From Micromonospora sp. H61 (GTDB lineage Bacteria > Actinomycetota > Actinomycetes > Mycobacteriales > Micromonosporaceae): DNA of 64,000 bases. Below are positions 32,863 to 42,143 of this stretch, piece after piece (the stretch's first letter is position 1; each line of letters begins with the position of its first letter). A model generated the notes under the pieces. That model made no database searches. It worked only from the letters and a program-made list of their open reading frames with translations, and had not been told where the DNA came from. A program made the position numbers and the translations under genes. The stretch is from contig NZ_JAGPXY010000006.1 in assembly GCF_018070325.1 (NCBI RefSeq), forward strand, positions 1 through 64,000. The letters run 5' to 3'.

Positions 32863-33261
32863 ATGTTTCATGCTGGAGTGGTGATTCGATTCGTACTGAA
32901 TGTGCTGTGGCTCGTCTTCGGCGGTGGCCTCGTGCTGGCGGTCGGCTACGGCATCGCCGCGCTGATCTGCTTCGTCCTGGTCATCACCATCCCGTTCGGC
33001 GTCGCGTCGCTGCGCCTCGCGGTCTACTCGCTGTGGCCCTTCGGTCGCACAGTGGTGCCCAAGCCGGGCGCGGGCGTCGGCTCCGGCCTGGCGAACATCC
33101 TCTGGATGGTGCTGGCCGGATGGTGGCTGGCGCTCTCCCACATCGTCGCGGGCATCGCCCTCTGCGTGACGATCATCGGGATCCCGTTCGGCATCGCCAA
33201 CTTCAAGCTCGTTCCGGCCGCGTTCTGGCCCCTCGGCCGCGAGGTCGTCGACGTGCCCTGA
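32863..33261 (+). CDS. yccF: YccF-family inner-membrane protein
   Basis: The 132 residues contain the two YccF repeats, each ending in a conserved ITIPFG/IGIPFG and WPFG/WPLG block (VITIPFGVASLRLAVYSLWPFGR; IIGIPFGIANFKLVPAAFWPLGR). There are four membrane segments. I start at ATG 32863; GTG 32881 is an alternative that fits the family equally well. The function of YccF is not established. Confidence 0.9.
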   Translation: MFHAGVVIRFVLNVLWLVFGGGLVLAVGYGIAALICFVLVITIPFGVASLRLAVYSLWPFGRTVVPKPGAGVGSGLANILWMVLAGWWLALSHIVAGIALCVTIIGIPFGIANFKLVPAAFWPLGREVVDVP

Positions 33262-33316
33262 ACACGGAAAACGGGAGACACTCTGCCTCCCGCCACTTCT
33301 AACTTATACCGCACTG

Positions 33317-33337
33317 GGGGGCTTGCGGCAAGACCCC
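33317..33337 (+). promoter_or_regulatory. Rifamycin-associated element (RAE)
   Basis: The sequence GGGGCTTGCGGCAAGACCCC (33318-33337) is the inverted repeat described upstream of rifamycin-inducible genes in actinobacteria. The arms GGGGGCTTGC and GCAAGACCCC match at 9 of 10 positions. It lies about 65 bp before the helR start and implies induction by RNA-polymerase inhibitors of the rifamycin type. Confidence 0.9.
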
Positions 33338-33403
33338 GTTTATGACGCAGAATCGTCGGCCGAGGCCAAATTCTGCCGAAATGGAAGTCATGAATTGGAT
33401 TCC

Positions 33404-35551
33404 TTGCCTACCTCCGTGTTCGAACTTCCCGATCACCTCGCCGCCAAGGCCGACCCGGCGCTCATCGCCCACGACGAGCGGCACTTCGCGGCCATGGCGC
33501 AGGGCCTCGCGCAGCTGAGCGCCGAGCTGTCCGACCGTCTGGACACCGCTCGCCGGGCGCCCGGCGGCAAGGGCCGGCAGGCCGTCGACCGGGACGAGGA
33601 GGTCCGCCGGCTGACCGCCCGCCTGCGCTCGCTGGGCCGCTACGGGCTGGACCTGTGCCTCGGCCACGTGGTCGAGGCGGACAACCCCGAGCCGGTGTAC
33701 GTCGGACGCCGCGGTCTGACCGACAGCACGGGCCGGCGGCTGCTGCTCGACTGGCGCTCACCCGCCGCCGAGCCGTTCTTCGGCGCGACCCACGCCAACC
33801 CGATGGGTCTGGCGAGCCGCCGCCGGTACCGCTGGACCCGCGGTCGGATCAGCGACTACTGGGACGAGGTGTTCACCCCGGACGGGTTCGTGGGGCACGC
33901 CGTCGCGCTCGACGACCAGTCCGCGTTCATCGCCAGTCTGGGCAGCGCCCGGTCGGCCCGGATGCGCGACGTGCTCAGCACGATCCAGGCGGACCAGGAC
34001 GCCATCATCCGGGCGGGGTCGGCCGGCGCCCTCGTGGTCGACGGCGGTCCGGGCACCGGCAAGACCGTCGTCGCCCTGCACCGCACCGCGTACCTGCTCT
34101 ACTCCGACCCGCGCCTCGGGCAGCGCCGGGGCGGGGTGCTCTTCGTGGGGCCGCACCAGCCCTACCTGGCCTACGTCGGCGACGTCCTGCCCAGCCTCGG
34201 AGAGGACGACGTGCAGACCTGCACCCTGCGCGACCTCGTCGGAGAGGGGGCCACGGCAACCGCCGACGCCGACCCGGACGTGGCCCGGCTGAAGTCCTCG
34301 GCCGAGCTGCTACGGGCGATCGACGCGGCCGTCCGGTTCTACGAGGACCCACCCGTCGCCCCGATGACGGTCCCGGTCGGCGACTCCGACGTCCGCCTGA
34401 GCGCCCACGACTGGGCCGACGCGTTCCAGGCGCCGGGTCCGGGCACCCCGCACAACGAGGCGCGCGAGGAGATCTGGGAGGAGTTGCTCACCATCCTCAT
34501 CGACCGGTACGACGGCGAGGAGCCGGACGCCGTGCTCCGCGACTCGCTGCTGCGCAACCGGGAGCTGCGGGCGACGGTCAACAGTGCCTGGCCGTTGCTC
34601 GACGCGGCCGATGTCGTGGGTGACCTGTGGTCGGTGCCCGCGTACCTGCGCAGGTGCGCGCCGTGGCTCACCGCCGAGGAGGTCCGCAAGCTGCAACGCG
34701 ACGAGCCCCGGGCCTGGACCGTGTCCGACCTGCCGCTGCTCGACGCGGCACGGCAGCGGCTCGGCGACGCGGAGAGGTCGGGACGCACCCGGCGGCGTGA
34801 CCCGGCCGCCGCTGTCGAACGCGACCACATGGCCCGGGTCGTCGACGAGCTGCTCGCGGCCGACACCTACGACGACGGCGAGGGTCTGCTGGCGATGCTG
34901 CGCCAACCGGACCTGCGCGACGTCCTGGTCGACGAGTCCGCCCTGCCCGACGCCGACCCGGACCTGCTGGCCGGCCCGTTCGCGCACATCGTCGTGGACG
35001 AGGCGCAGGAGCTGACCGACGCCCAGTGGCAGATGCTGCTGACGCGCTGCCCGTCGCGCAGCTTCACCATCGTGGGAGACCGCGCCCAGGCCCGGCACGG
35101 GTTCACCGAGTCGTGGCAGGAACGCCTCAAGCGGGTCGGGCTCGACCGGGTCACAGTGGCCTCGTTGAGCATCAACTACCGGACGCCCGCGGAGGTCATG
35201 GCGCAGGCCGAACCGGTCATCCGGGCCGTGCTCCCCGACGCGAACGTGCCGACCTCCATCCGTGGCAACGGACTTCCCGTCGTCCACGGATCGGTCGCCG
35301 ACCTGGGGTCGATCCTCGACACCTGGCTCGCCGCGCACGCCGACGGGATCGCCTGCGTCATCGGCGACCCGACGTTCCCGCCCACGGCCCGGGTCCGGTC
35401 ACTGAGCCCGGAACAGGCCAAGGGGCTGGAGTTCGACCTGGTCGTCCTCGTCGATCCGGAAACGTTCGGCACCGGCATCTCGGGGGCGGTCGACCGCTAC
35501 GTCGCGATGACCCGGGCCACCCAGCAACTCGTGGTCCTGACCAGCGGCTGA
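33404..35551 (+). CDS. helR: RNA polymerase-recycling motor ATPase HelR (rifamycin protection)
   Basis: The 715-residue UvrD/HelD-like protein starts about TTG 33404 (LPTSVFELPDHLAAKADPAL), where HelR proteins begin; TTG 33395 or GTG 33416 are alternatives, and a reading from 33323 would start inside the RAE. Motifs are the N-terminal coiled coil (HDERHFAAMAQGLAQLSAEL), LLLDWRSPAAEPFF, Walker A VVDGGPGTGKTVVALHR, Walker B HIVVDEAQELTDAQW, FTIVGDRAQARHG and the C-terminal SPEQAKGLEFDLVVLVDP. HelR dislodges rifamycin from stalled RNA polymerase. The RAE upstream makes the call firm. Confidence 0.93.
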   Translation: MPTSVFELPDHLAAKADPALIAHDERHFAAMAQGLAQLSAELSDRLDTARRAPGGKGRQAVDRDEEVRRLTARLRSLGRYGLDLCLGHVVEADNPEPVYVGRRGLTDSTGRRLLLDWRSPAAEPFFGATHANPMGLASRRRYRWTRGRISDYWDEVFTPDGFVGHAVALDDQSAFIASLGSARSARMRDVLSTIQADQDAIIRAGSAGALVVDGGPGTGKTVVALHRTAYLLYSDPRLGQRRGGVLFVGPHQPYLAYVGDVLPSLGEDDVQTCTLRDLVGEGATATADADPDVARLKSSAELLRAIDAAVRFYEDPPVAPMTVPVGDSDVRLSAHDWADAFQAPGPGTPHNEAREEIWEELLTILIDRYDGEEPDAVLRDSLLRNRELRATVNSAWPLLDAADVVGDLWSVPAYLRRCAPWLTAEEVRKLQRDEPRAWTVSDLPLLDAARQRLGDAERSGRTRRRDPAAAVERDHMARVVDELLAADTYDDGEGLLAMLRQPDLRDVLVDESALPDADPDLLAGPFAHIVVDEAQELTDAQWQMLLTRCPSRSFTIVGDRAQARHGFTESWQERLKRVGLDRVTVASLSINYRTPAEVMAQAEPVIRAVLPDANVPTSIRGNGLPVVHGSVADLGSILDTWLAAHADGIACVIGDPTFPPTARVRSLSPEQAKGLEFDLVVLVDPETFGTGISGAVDRYVAMTRATQQLVVLTSG

Positions 35552-35964
35552 GGGCGTGCCGCCCGACCGGGTGAGGTGTGCATGATGTACAGCCAGCGGT
35601 CGCTGGAGCAACGCTCAACTACCCCGCAACGCTCCCAGTTTCCGCTTCCGTCGGCCCTGCGCCACCGACGGGTCTCGGTGCCGCCGTCGAGCTTGCGGAC
35701 AGTGGCCTGCACGTCCTCGCCAACCACGCGGTACGAGACGAACGTCATGACCCGGTCGCCCAACGGGCTGGAATCGTCGCCCAGAATGACCGGCCACGCG
35801 CTGCCGGCTCCCGGAGCGCTCGACGCCGACGGGCTCGGCCGGCTCTCGCTGGTGGACGGAGAGCCGGCGGGTCCGGCGTCGCCGCCGACCCGTTTCAGCG
35901 GTGACGTGCAACCGGCGACGAACGTAAGGGTGAGCATCGCACCGACGAGCAGGTTGCCGCGCAT
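35497..35964 (-). CDS. Small secreted lipoprotein
   Basis: ATG 35964 follows a strong GGAGGAAGGA ribosome site. The 155 residues begin with a lipoprotein signal ending VAGC (Cys19), then a Ser/Pro/Gly linker and a compact domain (WPVILGDDSSPLGDRVMTFVSYRVVGEDVQATVRKL). The last 18 codons run antisense into the 3' end of helR, so the natural stop may have been lost and the tail extended. No family is recognised. Confidence 0.65.
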   Translation of the reverse strand: MRGNLLVGAMLTLTFVAGCTSPLKRVGGDAGPAGSPSTSESRPSPSASSAPGAGSAWPVILGDDSSPLGDRVMTFVSYRVVGEDVQATVRKLDGGTETRRWRRADGSGNWERCGVVERCSSDRWLYIMHTSPGRAARPQPLVRTTSCWVARVIAT

Positions 35965-36214
35965 GGGTGGTCCTTCCTCCGCGGGGTCTGTCACAGGGTT
36001 TGATGCACCGGTACGGGCGGTGGTTCACGCGACCGGGGCGGCACCTCTGCCCACCATCGGTGCACCCGCCCCTCCTCCTCAAGTCGTAAGTGCATTGCCG
36101 TCTCACGCCAGATGGCTCGGGGCGATCGCTCGAACAGGCTTGTCCCAAGGCATCGGGTGACGCCGTACGGACCTGCTCCGGACACCCGTTCGCCAGGAAA
36201 GGCACTGGCAGACG

Positions 36215-38251
36215 ATGCGCTCTCTCTCCCATCTCGCCACCGATTCACCCCGACCCGCCCGGCCGGTCGTCCGACTCGGCGCGGTGCTGGCGACCGCTGT
36301 CGTCATCGCCGTGGGCGCCGCCGGCTGCGGCGCGCCCCAGCACGAACCCGCACCGCACATCGACGCTCCGGCGGCACCCGTCGCAGCGAGCGGGGCGAGT
36401 TCCGCCCTGAACGGCGCCGACGTCAACGCCTGGCTCGACGGCCTGCTGCCGGCCGCGCTCGACCGCACCGGCATCGCGGGAGCCACTGTCGCCGTCGTGA
36501 ACAACGGCAAGATCCTCACGACCCGGGGGTACGGGTACGCCGACACCGGCGCCGGCGGCAACGCGGCCGTACCGGTCGACCCGGACCGGCATCTGTTCCG
36601 GATGGGATCGGTGTCGAAGCTCGTCACCGCCACCGCGGTACTGCAACTCGTGCAGGACGGGAAGCTCGACCTCGACACCGACGTCAAGACGTACCTCGAC
36701 TTCGAACTGCCGCTGCGCTACGAGCGGGCCGTCACCCTGCGGCACCTGCTGACGCACACCGCCGGCTTCGAGGAGCGGATCGCCGGCCTCATCGGCACCG
36801 ACGCCGGCGACCTCAACCTGCGCAAGGCCCTGATGACCGACCCACCGGAGCAGATCTACCAGCCCGGCACCGTCCCCGCGTACTCCAACTACAGCAACGC
36901 GCTCGCCGGCTACATCGTCGAACGCGTCAGCGGGACGCGCTTCGAGGAGTACGTCCAACGCAACGTCCTGGACCGCGCGGGCATGCCGTCGTCGACCTTC
37001 GAGCAGCCCCTCCCGGCGGCGCTGCGCGACCGGATGTCCAACGGGTACGACACCTCCGCCGGGCCTGCCGCGCCGTTCGAGATCGTCGGCACGCCCCCGC
37101 CCGGTGCGCTGAGCGCCCCGGCGACGGACATGGCGCGATTCATGCTCGCCCAGCTCGGCGAGCCGGTGGGCATCGGACCCCTGCTGGACCAACCGACCCG
37201 TGAGCTGATGCAGCGGCCGGCGCTCGACGCGACGTCGTTGGGCACGCTGGCCGACGGGCCCCGGATGACCCTCGGATTCTTCGCCGAGGACCGCAACGGC
37301 CACCGGATCCTCGGCCACGGCGGCGACACCAAGTACTTCCACTCCCACCTGCAGATCTACCCCGACGACCGGGCCGGCATCTTCCTGTCCCTCAACAGCA
37401 ACGGCTCCGGCGCCCTCGACAGCCACGAGCTTCGCGAGTCGATCGTGAACGGCTTCGCCGACCGCTACTTCCCCGCCCGCGACGACCAGCCGACCGTCGG
37501 CGTGGACCCGGCGACCACCGCCACGCACGCCGCGCTGGCCGCCGGCACGTACGGGTCCTCGCGAGCGATCGGGAGCAACTTCCTGACGGCGATCGGCCTG
37601 GTCGGTCGGACCACTGTCAGCGTCGCCGACGGTAACCGGTTGCTGCTGGCGCCGGGCCCGCTGTCGGACTCCCCCGCCCTGTACGAGGAGGTGGCGCCCT
37701 GGGTCTGGCGCGAGGTCGGCGGGCAGCGCACGATCGCCATGCGGGCCACCGACGACCGGGTCGAGGCGATCAGTTTCGACTCCGCGTTCGCGTTGCTGCC
37801 CGTCGAGCCCGCCCGCGCCTGGGCAGTGGCCGTTCCGGTACTGGCCCTGTCGACAGTCGTGCTGCTGCTCGCCGTCCTGTCCTGGCCGGTCGGCGCGATC
37901 GTCCGCCGTCGACTCGGTCGCGCTCCCCGGGAGCGGGCGGGGCGCACCGCGCGGATCCTGAGCCGTCTCGCCGTCGCCGGCACGCTGCTCGCGTTCGCCG
38001 GTTGGGTGCTGAGCGTCGGCAGCATCATGAGCCTCCAGGACGTTCCCGGGCCCGTCCTGCGCACCATTCAGGTGCTGCAACTGGTCGGTCTGCTCGGAGT
38101 GCTGCCCGCCGCGGTGCGGCTGGTCGACGACGTGCGACGCCACGTCGGCTGGCGGCGGGTCACCGGCAGCGGCCTGATCCTGTCGGCTCTCGCCGGCGCG
38201 GGCTGGTTCGCCGTGGAGTTCCAGCTGCTCGCGCCTAGCATCTCCTACTGA
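36215..38251 (+). CDS. Beta-lactamase/PBP-fold serine hydrolase lipoprotein with membrane tail
   Basis: The 678-residue protein has a signal with a lipobox-like GAAGC (Cys38). The class C beta-lactamase fold follows, with SVSK (catalytic SxxK, in FRMGSVSKLVTATAVL), YSN (second motif, in PAYSNYSNALAG) and HGG (third motif, in LGHGGDTKYF), then a beta domain and four C-terminal membrane helices (about 525-675). It resembles serine-type peptidases/esterases rather than true antibiotic hydrolases. The two-component genes downstream on the same strand suggest that it belongs to their regulon or provides their signal. Confidence 0.88.
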   Translation: MRSLSHLATDSPRPARPVVRLGAVLATAVVIAVGAAGCGAPQHEPAPHIDAPAAPVAASGASSALNGADVNAWLDGLLPAALDRTGIAGATVAVVNNGKILTTRGYGYADTGAGGNAAVPVDPDRHLFRMGSVSKLVTATAVLQLVQDGKLDLDTDVKTYLDFELPLRYERAVTLRHLLTHTAGFEERIAGLIGTDAGDLNLRKALMTDPPEQIYQPGTVPAYSNYSNALAGYIVERVSGTRFEEYVQRNVLDRAGMPSSTFEQPLPAALRDRMSNGYDTSAGPAAPFEIVGTPPPGALSAPATDMARFMLAQLGEPVGIGPLLDQPTRELMQRPALDATSLGTLADGPRMTLGFFAEDRNGHRILGHGGDTKYFHSHLQIYPDDRAGIFLSLNSNGSGALDSHELRESIVNGFADRYFPARDDQPTVGVDPATTATHAALAAGTYGSSRAIGSNFLTAIGLVGRTTVSVADGNRLLLAPGPLSDSPALYEEVAPWVWREVGGQRTIAMRATDDRVEAISFDSAFALLPVEPARAWAVAVPVLALSTVVLLLAVLSWPVGAIVRRRLGRAPRERAGRTARILSRLAVAGTLLAFAGWVLSVGSIMSLQDVPGPVLRTIQVLQLVGLLGVLPAAVRLVDDVRRHVGWRRVTGSGLILSALAGAGWFAVEFQLLAPSISY

Positions 38252-38293
38252 CCCGCCCGACCCGGGACGATCCGGAGCAAGGACGCGCACCGC

Positions 38294-39589
38294 ATGAGGG
38301 ACCACACGGACACCGAAATCGGCACACGACGACTGACGAAGTGGCTCGACGGCCGGCTCACCCGGCTCGGGGTGACCGGAGTGTTCCTCCGGGACTGCCT
38401 GCTGGCCGCGGTGCTGACCGTCCTGACGTTCGTACTGCTCACCACGCTGTTCTGGTTCGTGGCACCGGAGGACGGGGTGTCGTTCGACCCGGCGCGGGCC
38501 TGGCTGCTCGTCGCCATCTGCTGCGCGCAGGCGATGCTGCTGTGCCTGCGTCGGGTCCGGCCACTGCTCTGCCTCGCACTCGTCGTCGGCCTCCAACTGC
38601 CCATCATCGGCTTCTCCCTGCCCGAGGCGACCATCCGGGGCCTCGCACCGTTCGTCGTGGCGTACACCGTCGGGTCGTTGCTGCCGGTTCGCCGTGCGCT
38701 GCTGGCCGTCGGCGCTGTCGTGGTGGTGGAGTCGATCGGGGCGGCCGTCGTGGTGACCCCGGATCTGCTGACAGCCATCGCGTACGTCTCGGCGAGCGCC
38801 CTGACCTACGCCAGCGCGACCTTCGTCGGCGGCTACGTGGCCACCTACCGGCGCTACGTGGAGTTGGTCCGGGTGCGGGCGGACGAGGCGATCCGGGAGC
38901 AGCGCACGAAGGTCCAGGCGGCGATCGGCGCGGAGCGTTCCCGGATGGCCCGGGAGTTGCACGACGTGGCCGCGCACCACCTCTCCGGCATGGTCGTGCA
39001 GGCGGCGGCGGTCGAGCGGCTGATCGACCGGGACCCGGCAGCCGCGAAGGCCGGTGTGGCCTGGATCCGTAGCCAGGGCAAGGAGACCCTGGACAACCTG
39101 CGGCTGGTCGTCGGTGTGCTGCGCGGCAGGCCCGGGCACGAGAGTGGCGACGGTGCCGCTCCGGTGCCCGGACTGGGCATGCTCGACGACCTCGTTCACA
39201 CCGCGGGCAACCTCGCCGGCCCGGTGGAGTTCGTCCGGGAGGGCGAGCAGCGCGAGGTGCCACCGATCGCCGACGTCGCGCTCTACCGGATCGCGCAGGA
39301 GTCGCTCAGCAACGCCCGCCAGCACGCCCCGGGCGCTGCGGCGCGGGTGGTGCTCCGCTTCGAACCCCGCTCGGTGTCGCTGGAGGTCGTGAACGAACCC
39401 GCCGCGCCGCGACGCGTACCGGCGGCGCGGACCGGTGGCGTCGGCCTGGTGGGCATGCGCGAGCGCGCCCAGCTGATCGGGGCGACGTTCACCGCCGGCC
39501 CGACGGCGGCCGGTGGCTGGTCGGTCGCCGCGACCCTCCCGACGAACGGTCCCGCCGCATCCCGGTCGAAGGAAGAGGCACCAGCATGA
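38294..39589 (+). CDS. NarL-type sensor histidine kinase (HisKA_3)
   Basis: The 431 residues contain four or five N-terminal membrane helices, a short linker, the dimerisation/phosphoacceptor box SRMARELHDVAAHHLSGM (His near residue 225) and an ATPase domain (ALYRIAQESLSNARQHAPGA, GGVGLVGMRERAQLIGA). It lies 42 bp after the serine hydrolase gene and overlaps the regulator gene by ATGA. The sensor part is almost entirely membrane-embedded, typical of kinases that sense lipid-phase or wall-active compounds. Confidence 0.93.
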   Translation: MRDHTDTEIGTRRLTKWLDGRLTRLGVTGVFLRDCLLAAVLTVLTFVLLTTLFWFVAPEDGVSFDPARAWLLVAICCAQAMLLCLRRVRPLLCLALVVGLQLPIIGFSLPEATIRGLAPFVVAYTVGSLLPVRRALLAVGAVVVVESIGAAVVVTPDLLTAIAYVSASALTYASATFVGGYVATYRRYVELVRVRADEAIREQRTKVQAAIGAERSRMARELHDVAAHHLSGMVVQAAAVERLIDRDPAAAKAGVAWIRSQGKETLDNLRLVVGVLRGRPGHESGDGAAPVPGLGMLDDLVHTAGNLAGPVEFVREGEQREVPPIADVALYRIAQESLSNARQHAPGAAARVVLRFEPRSVSLEVVNEPAAPRRVPAARTGGVGLVGMRERAQLIGATFTAGPTAAGGWSVAATLPTNGPAASRSKEEAPA

Positions 39590-40242
39590 TCAGAGTGATG
39601 CTCGTCGACGATCAGGCCGTCGTCCGCGCCGGCTTCCGCGTCATCCTGGAGCAGTCCGGCGAGATCGAGGTCGTGGCGGAGGCGTCGAACGGATCCGCCG
39701 CCGTCGAGCTGGCCCGCCGGCTGCAACCGGACGTCATCTGCATGGACGTCCGGATGCCGCACGGTGACGGGCTCACCGCGACCCGGCAGATCGTCGCCGA
39801 GGCGACCGGGACGCCGCCCGCGGTGCTGGTCGTGACGACCTTCGACCTCGACGAGTACGTCTTCGGCGCGTTGGAGTCGGGCGCCAGCGGGTTCATCCTC
39901 AAGGACTGTGAGCCGGAGGAGCTGATCGAGGCGATCCGTCGCCTGGCGAGCGGGTACGGGCTCGTCGACCAGGCCGTCACCCGTCGGGTGATCTCGGAGT
40001 TCGCCAGGCGTACGCCCGCTCCCCGCTCGGACGCGGCGGCGGCGCACCAGCTGACCGCGCGGGAGACCGAGATCGTGGAGTTGCTCGCGCAGGGCCTGTC
40101 GAACGTCGAGATCGCCGAGCAGCTCTTCATCGAGACCAGCACCGTCAAGTCGCACCTCGGGCGCGCCATGGCCAAGATCGGCGCACGGGATCGGCTACAG
40201 ACTGTCGTGTGGGCGTACCAGAACGGGGTGGTCCACCGGTGA
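39586..40242 (+). CDS. NarL/LuxR-family response regulator
   Basis: The 218-residue protein has a receiver domain (MLVDDQAVVRAGF, phosphoacceptor in VICMDVRMPHGDG, Thr in VVTTFD, Lys in FILKDC) and a C-terminal LuxR helix-turn-helix (LTARETEIVELLAQGLSNVEIAEQL). It is translationally coupled to the kinase at 38294. Its targets are unknown; the serine hydrolase operon is the obvious candidate. Confidence 0.95.
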   Translation: MIRVMLVDDQAVVRAGFRVILEQSGEIEVVAEASNGSAAVELARRLQPDVICMDVRMPHGDGLTATRQIVAEATGTPPAVLVVTTFDLDEYVFGALESGASGFILKDCEPEELIEAIRRLASGYGLVDQAVTRRVISEFARRTPAPRSDAAAAHQLTARETEIVELLAQGLSNVEIAEQLFIETSTVKSHLGRAMAKIGARDRLQTVVWAYQNGVVHR

Positions 40243-40370
40243 CAGCGACCCTGCTCCCCTGCCTGGTGGCGGTAGGTTCACCCCCGGTCGAGAGTGGACA
40301 TCGCCAGAGTACGATCCGGACGTACCGCTGTGGTGACCTCCAGTTGACGACCCCTCGATAGGAGCCAGGC

Positions 40371-41168
40371 ATGGCCGGCCCGGACCCCGAACTCGCCGCG
40401 AAGCTTCAGCCCGACGTGCCGCACGCGGCACGGATCTGGAACTACTGGATGGGCGGCAAGGACAACTTCCAGTCCGACCGGGCGGCCGGCGACGCTGTCG
40501 CCGAGGTCTACCCGGAGATCGTCCTGATGGCGCAGCAGTCGCGCGTGTTCCTGGTGCGGGCCGTGCGTTACCTCGCGGCCGACGCGGGCATCCGGCAGTT
40601 CCTGGACATCGGCACCGGCCTGCCCACCATGCAGAACACGCACGCGGTCGCCCAGGGTGTCGCGCCCGACTCGCGGATCGTCTACGTGGACAACGACCCG
40701 ATGGTGCTGGTGCACGCGCGGGCACTGCTGGCCAGCACGACGTCGGAGGGTGTCACCACCTACGTCCCGGCCGACTACCACGACCCGGAGAAGATCCTCG
40801 CCGAGGCGGCGCAGACGCTCGACTTCGACCAGCCCATCGCCGTGATGTACATGGGCGTGATGGGTTACGAGCCCGACCTGGACGTGGTGCGCTCGATCGT
40901 CGGGCGCACGATGGACGCGGTGCCGTCCGGCTCGCACCTGGTGCTCTGGGACGGCACCAACACCAGCCCGTCGGTGGTCTCCGGCGCTGACCGGCTGGCG
41001 CAGAGCGGCGGCGTTCCGTACATCCTGCGCAGCCCGGAGGAGCTTGAGAGCTGCTTCGACGGGCTGACGATGGTGGAGCCGGGCCTGGTGCCGATCCCGC
41101 TGTGGCGACCGGAGGACTCCGACGCTGTCGGGATCGACGCCTACGGCGCTGTGGCCCGCAAGCCCTGA
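40371..41168 (+). CDS. SAM-dependent methyltransferase, SAV2177 family
   Basis: The 265 residues open with the family signature PDVPHAARIWNYWMGGKDNF and contain FLDIGTGLPT (motif I, SAM binding) and IVYVDNDPMVLVHARALL (acidic loop). This family is expanded in Streptomyces and Micromonospora, often near conservons, but its substrate is unknown. A GGAG ribosome site precedes the ATG. It is monocistronic and ends at a very strong terminator. Confidence 0.93.
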   Translation: MAGPDPELAAKLQPDVPHAARIWNYWMGGKDNFQSDRAAGDAVAEVYPEIVLMAQQSRVFLVRAVRYLAADAGIRQFLDIGTGLPTMQNTHAVAQGVAPDSRIVYVDNDPMVLVHARALLASTTSEGVTTYVPADYHDPEKILAEAAQTLDFDQPIAVMYMGVMGYEPDLDVVRSIVGRTMDAVPSGSHLVLWDGTNTSPSVVSGADRLAQSGGVPYILRSPEELESCFDGLTMVEPGLVPIPLWRPEDSDAVGIDAYGAVARKP

Positions 41169-41173
41169 CCGAC

Positions 41174-41223
41174 ACGACGTCCGCCCCGCTCCCGCCATCG
41201 CGCCGGAGCGGGGCGGACGTCGT
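41174..41223. terminator. Very strong bidirectional terminator
   Basis: The 19-base arms at 41174-41192 and 41205-41223 are perfectly complementary (ACGACGTCCGCCCCGCTCC and its reverse complement) with a 12-nt loop. It lies between two convergent genes and touches the stop codon of the minus-strand gene at 41224. Confidence 0.92.
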
Positions 41224-41946
41224 TCACCGCGCGCACGTCAGGGTCAGGCCGTCCGGCACCGCGCTGGTCGTCACGAGCAGACCGAACGTGGTAGCCCCGT
41301 CCAGTGCCAACGTCCCGTTGTAGGAGGCGTTGCGAACGGTGACGTCGGAGCCGGCCGTCTCGGCCACCCCACCCCAGGCCGTCTGGACCTGCTCGTCACC
41401 GGACCACCGCCAGGAGACACGCCACTGGTCCAGCGGAAGCGTCCCGGTGTTGCGGACCGTGACCGTCGCGACGAAGCCGCCGCCCCAGCGGGCATCGATC
41501 GTGGCCGTCGCGCGGCACGAGGTCAGCGAGGCGGTCCGGGCCGAGGCGATCACGTACGGGTCCCGTCGGCCCTCGGCGTCGGTGAACCGGTACCAGTACT
41601 CGGTGTCGGGAGTGAGCCGGTCGATGGTCACCGAGCCGTTGCGCTCCGGCCCGGAGACGCCCTCGGCGACCGCCGCCCGCCACTGTTGGGCGTCCTCACG
41701 GCTGGTGAAGAGGCTGACGGTCATCGGCGGGTCGTAGCCGCAGGGTGGGCGGAAGAAGATGAAGTACGAGATGGTCAGGCTCGTGGTGGTGGTCCCGGTC
41801 ACGCTGGCGCTGATCGGTATCGCTGGTGGGCAGGCCGGCGTCGGTGTCGCGGACGGCGTCGGCGCGGGTGTCGCTTCGGCGGCGCTGGTCGTTCCGGTCC
41901 AGGCGGCCAGCGCCATGGTCGTGACAGCGAGGAACATGCGAAGCAT
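41224..41946 (-). CDS. Secreted FN3-like / CBM2-like protein
   Basis: ATG 41946 follows GGAGG. The 240 residues begin with a signal peptide (MLRMFLAVTTMALAAWTGTTSAAEA), then a Thr/Pro linker, a fibronectin-III-like domain (SITIDRL-like SVTIDRLTPDTEYWYRFTD) and a C-terminal CBM2-like domain (ATATIDARWGGGFVATVTVRNTGTLPLDQWRVSWRW). No catalytic motif is present, so it is probably an extracellular glycan-binding accessory protein. It is monocistronic. Confidence 0.85.
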   Translation of the reverse strand: MLRMFLAVTTMALAAWTGTTSAAEATPAPTPSATPTPACPPAIPISASVTGTTTTSLTISYFIFFRPPCGYDPPMTVSLFTSREDAQQWRAAVAEGVSGPERNGSVTIDRLTPDTEYWYRFTDAEGRRDPYVIASARTASLTSCRATATIDARWGGGFVATVTVRNTGTLPLDQWRVSWRWSGDEQVQTAWGGVAETAGSDVTVRNASYNGTLALDGATTFGLLVTTSAVPDGLTLTCAR

Positions 41947-42143
41947 CGGAACCTCCGTGGTCGGTGCGCGCTGGCTCCCCGAGCACGACCGAACCACAGC
42001 ATGGCAGTCGGTTGGCATCGATACAAGGCGATCCCGATCCCGTCGAACATCGTCCGCCTTCTGGTCGCCGCGGCGACACCCACCTGGTGCCCGAATCCCG
42101 AATGATCCATTGTGGTCTATCCATTCGGACACGGGAGCACACC

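Noticed and set aside
36245-39325. 1,026-codon minus-strand open frame across the serine hydrolase and kinase genes
   Set aside because: It crosses two well-defined + strand genes and shows no domain; it is a shadow frame.
41174-41223. 19-bp perfect stem considered as a mobile palindromic repeat
   Set aside because: Its position exactly between two convergent stop codons is explained by a bidirectional terminator.
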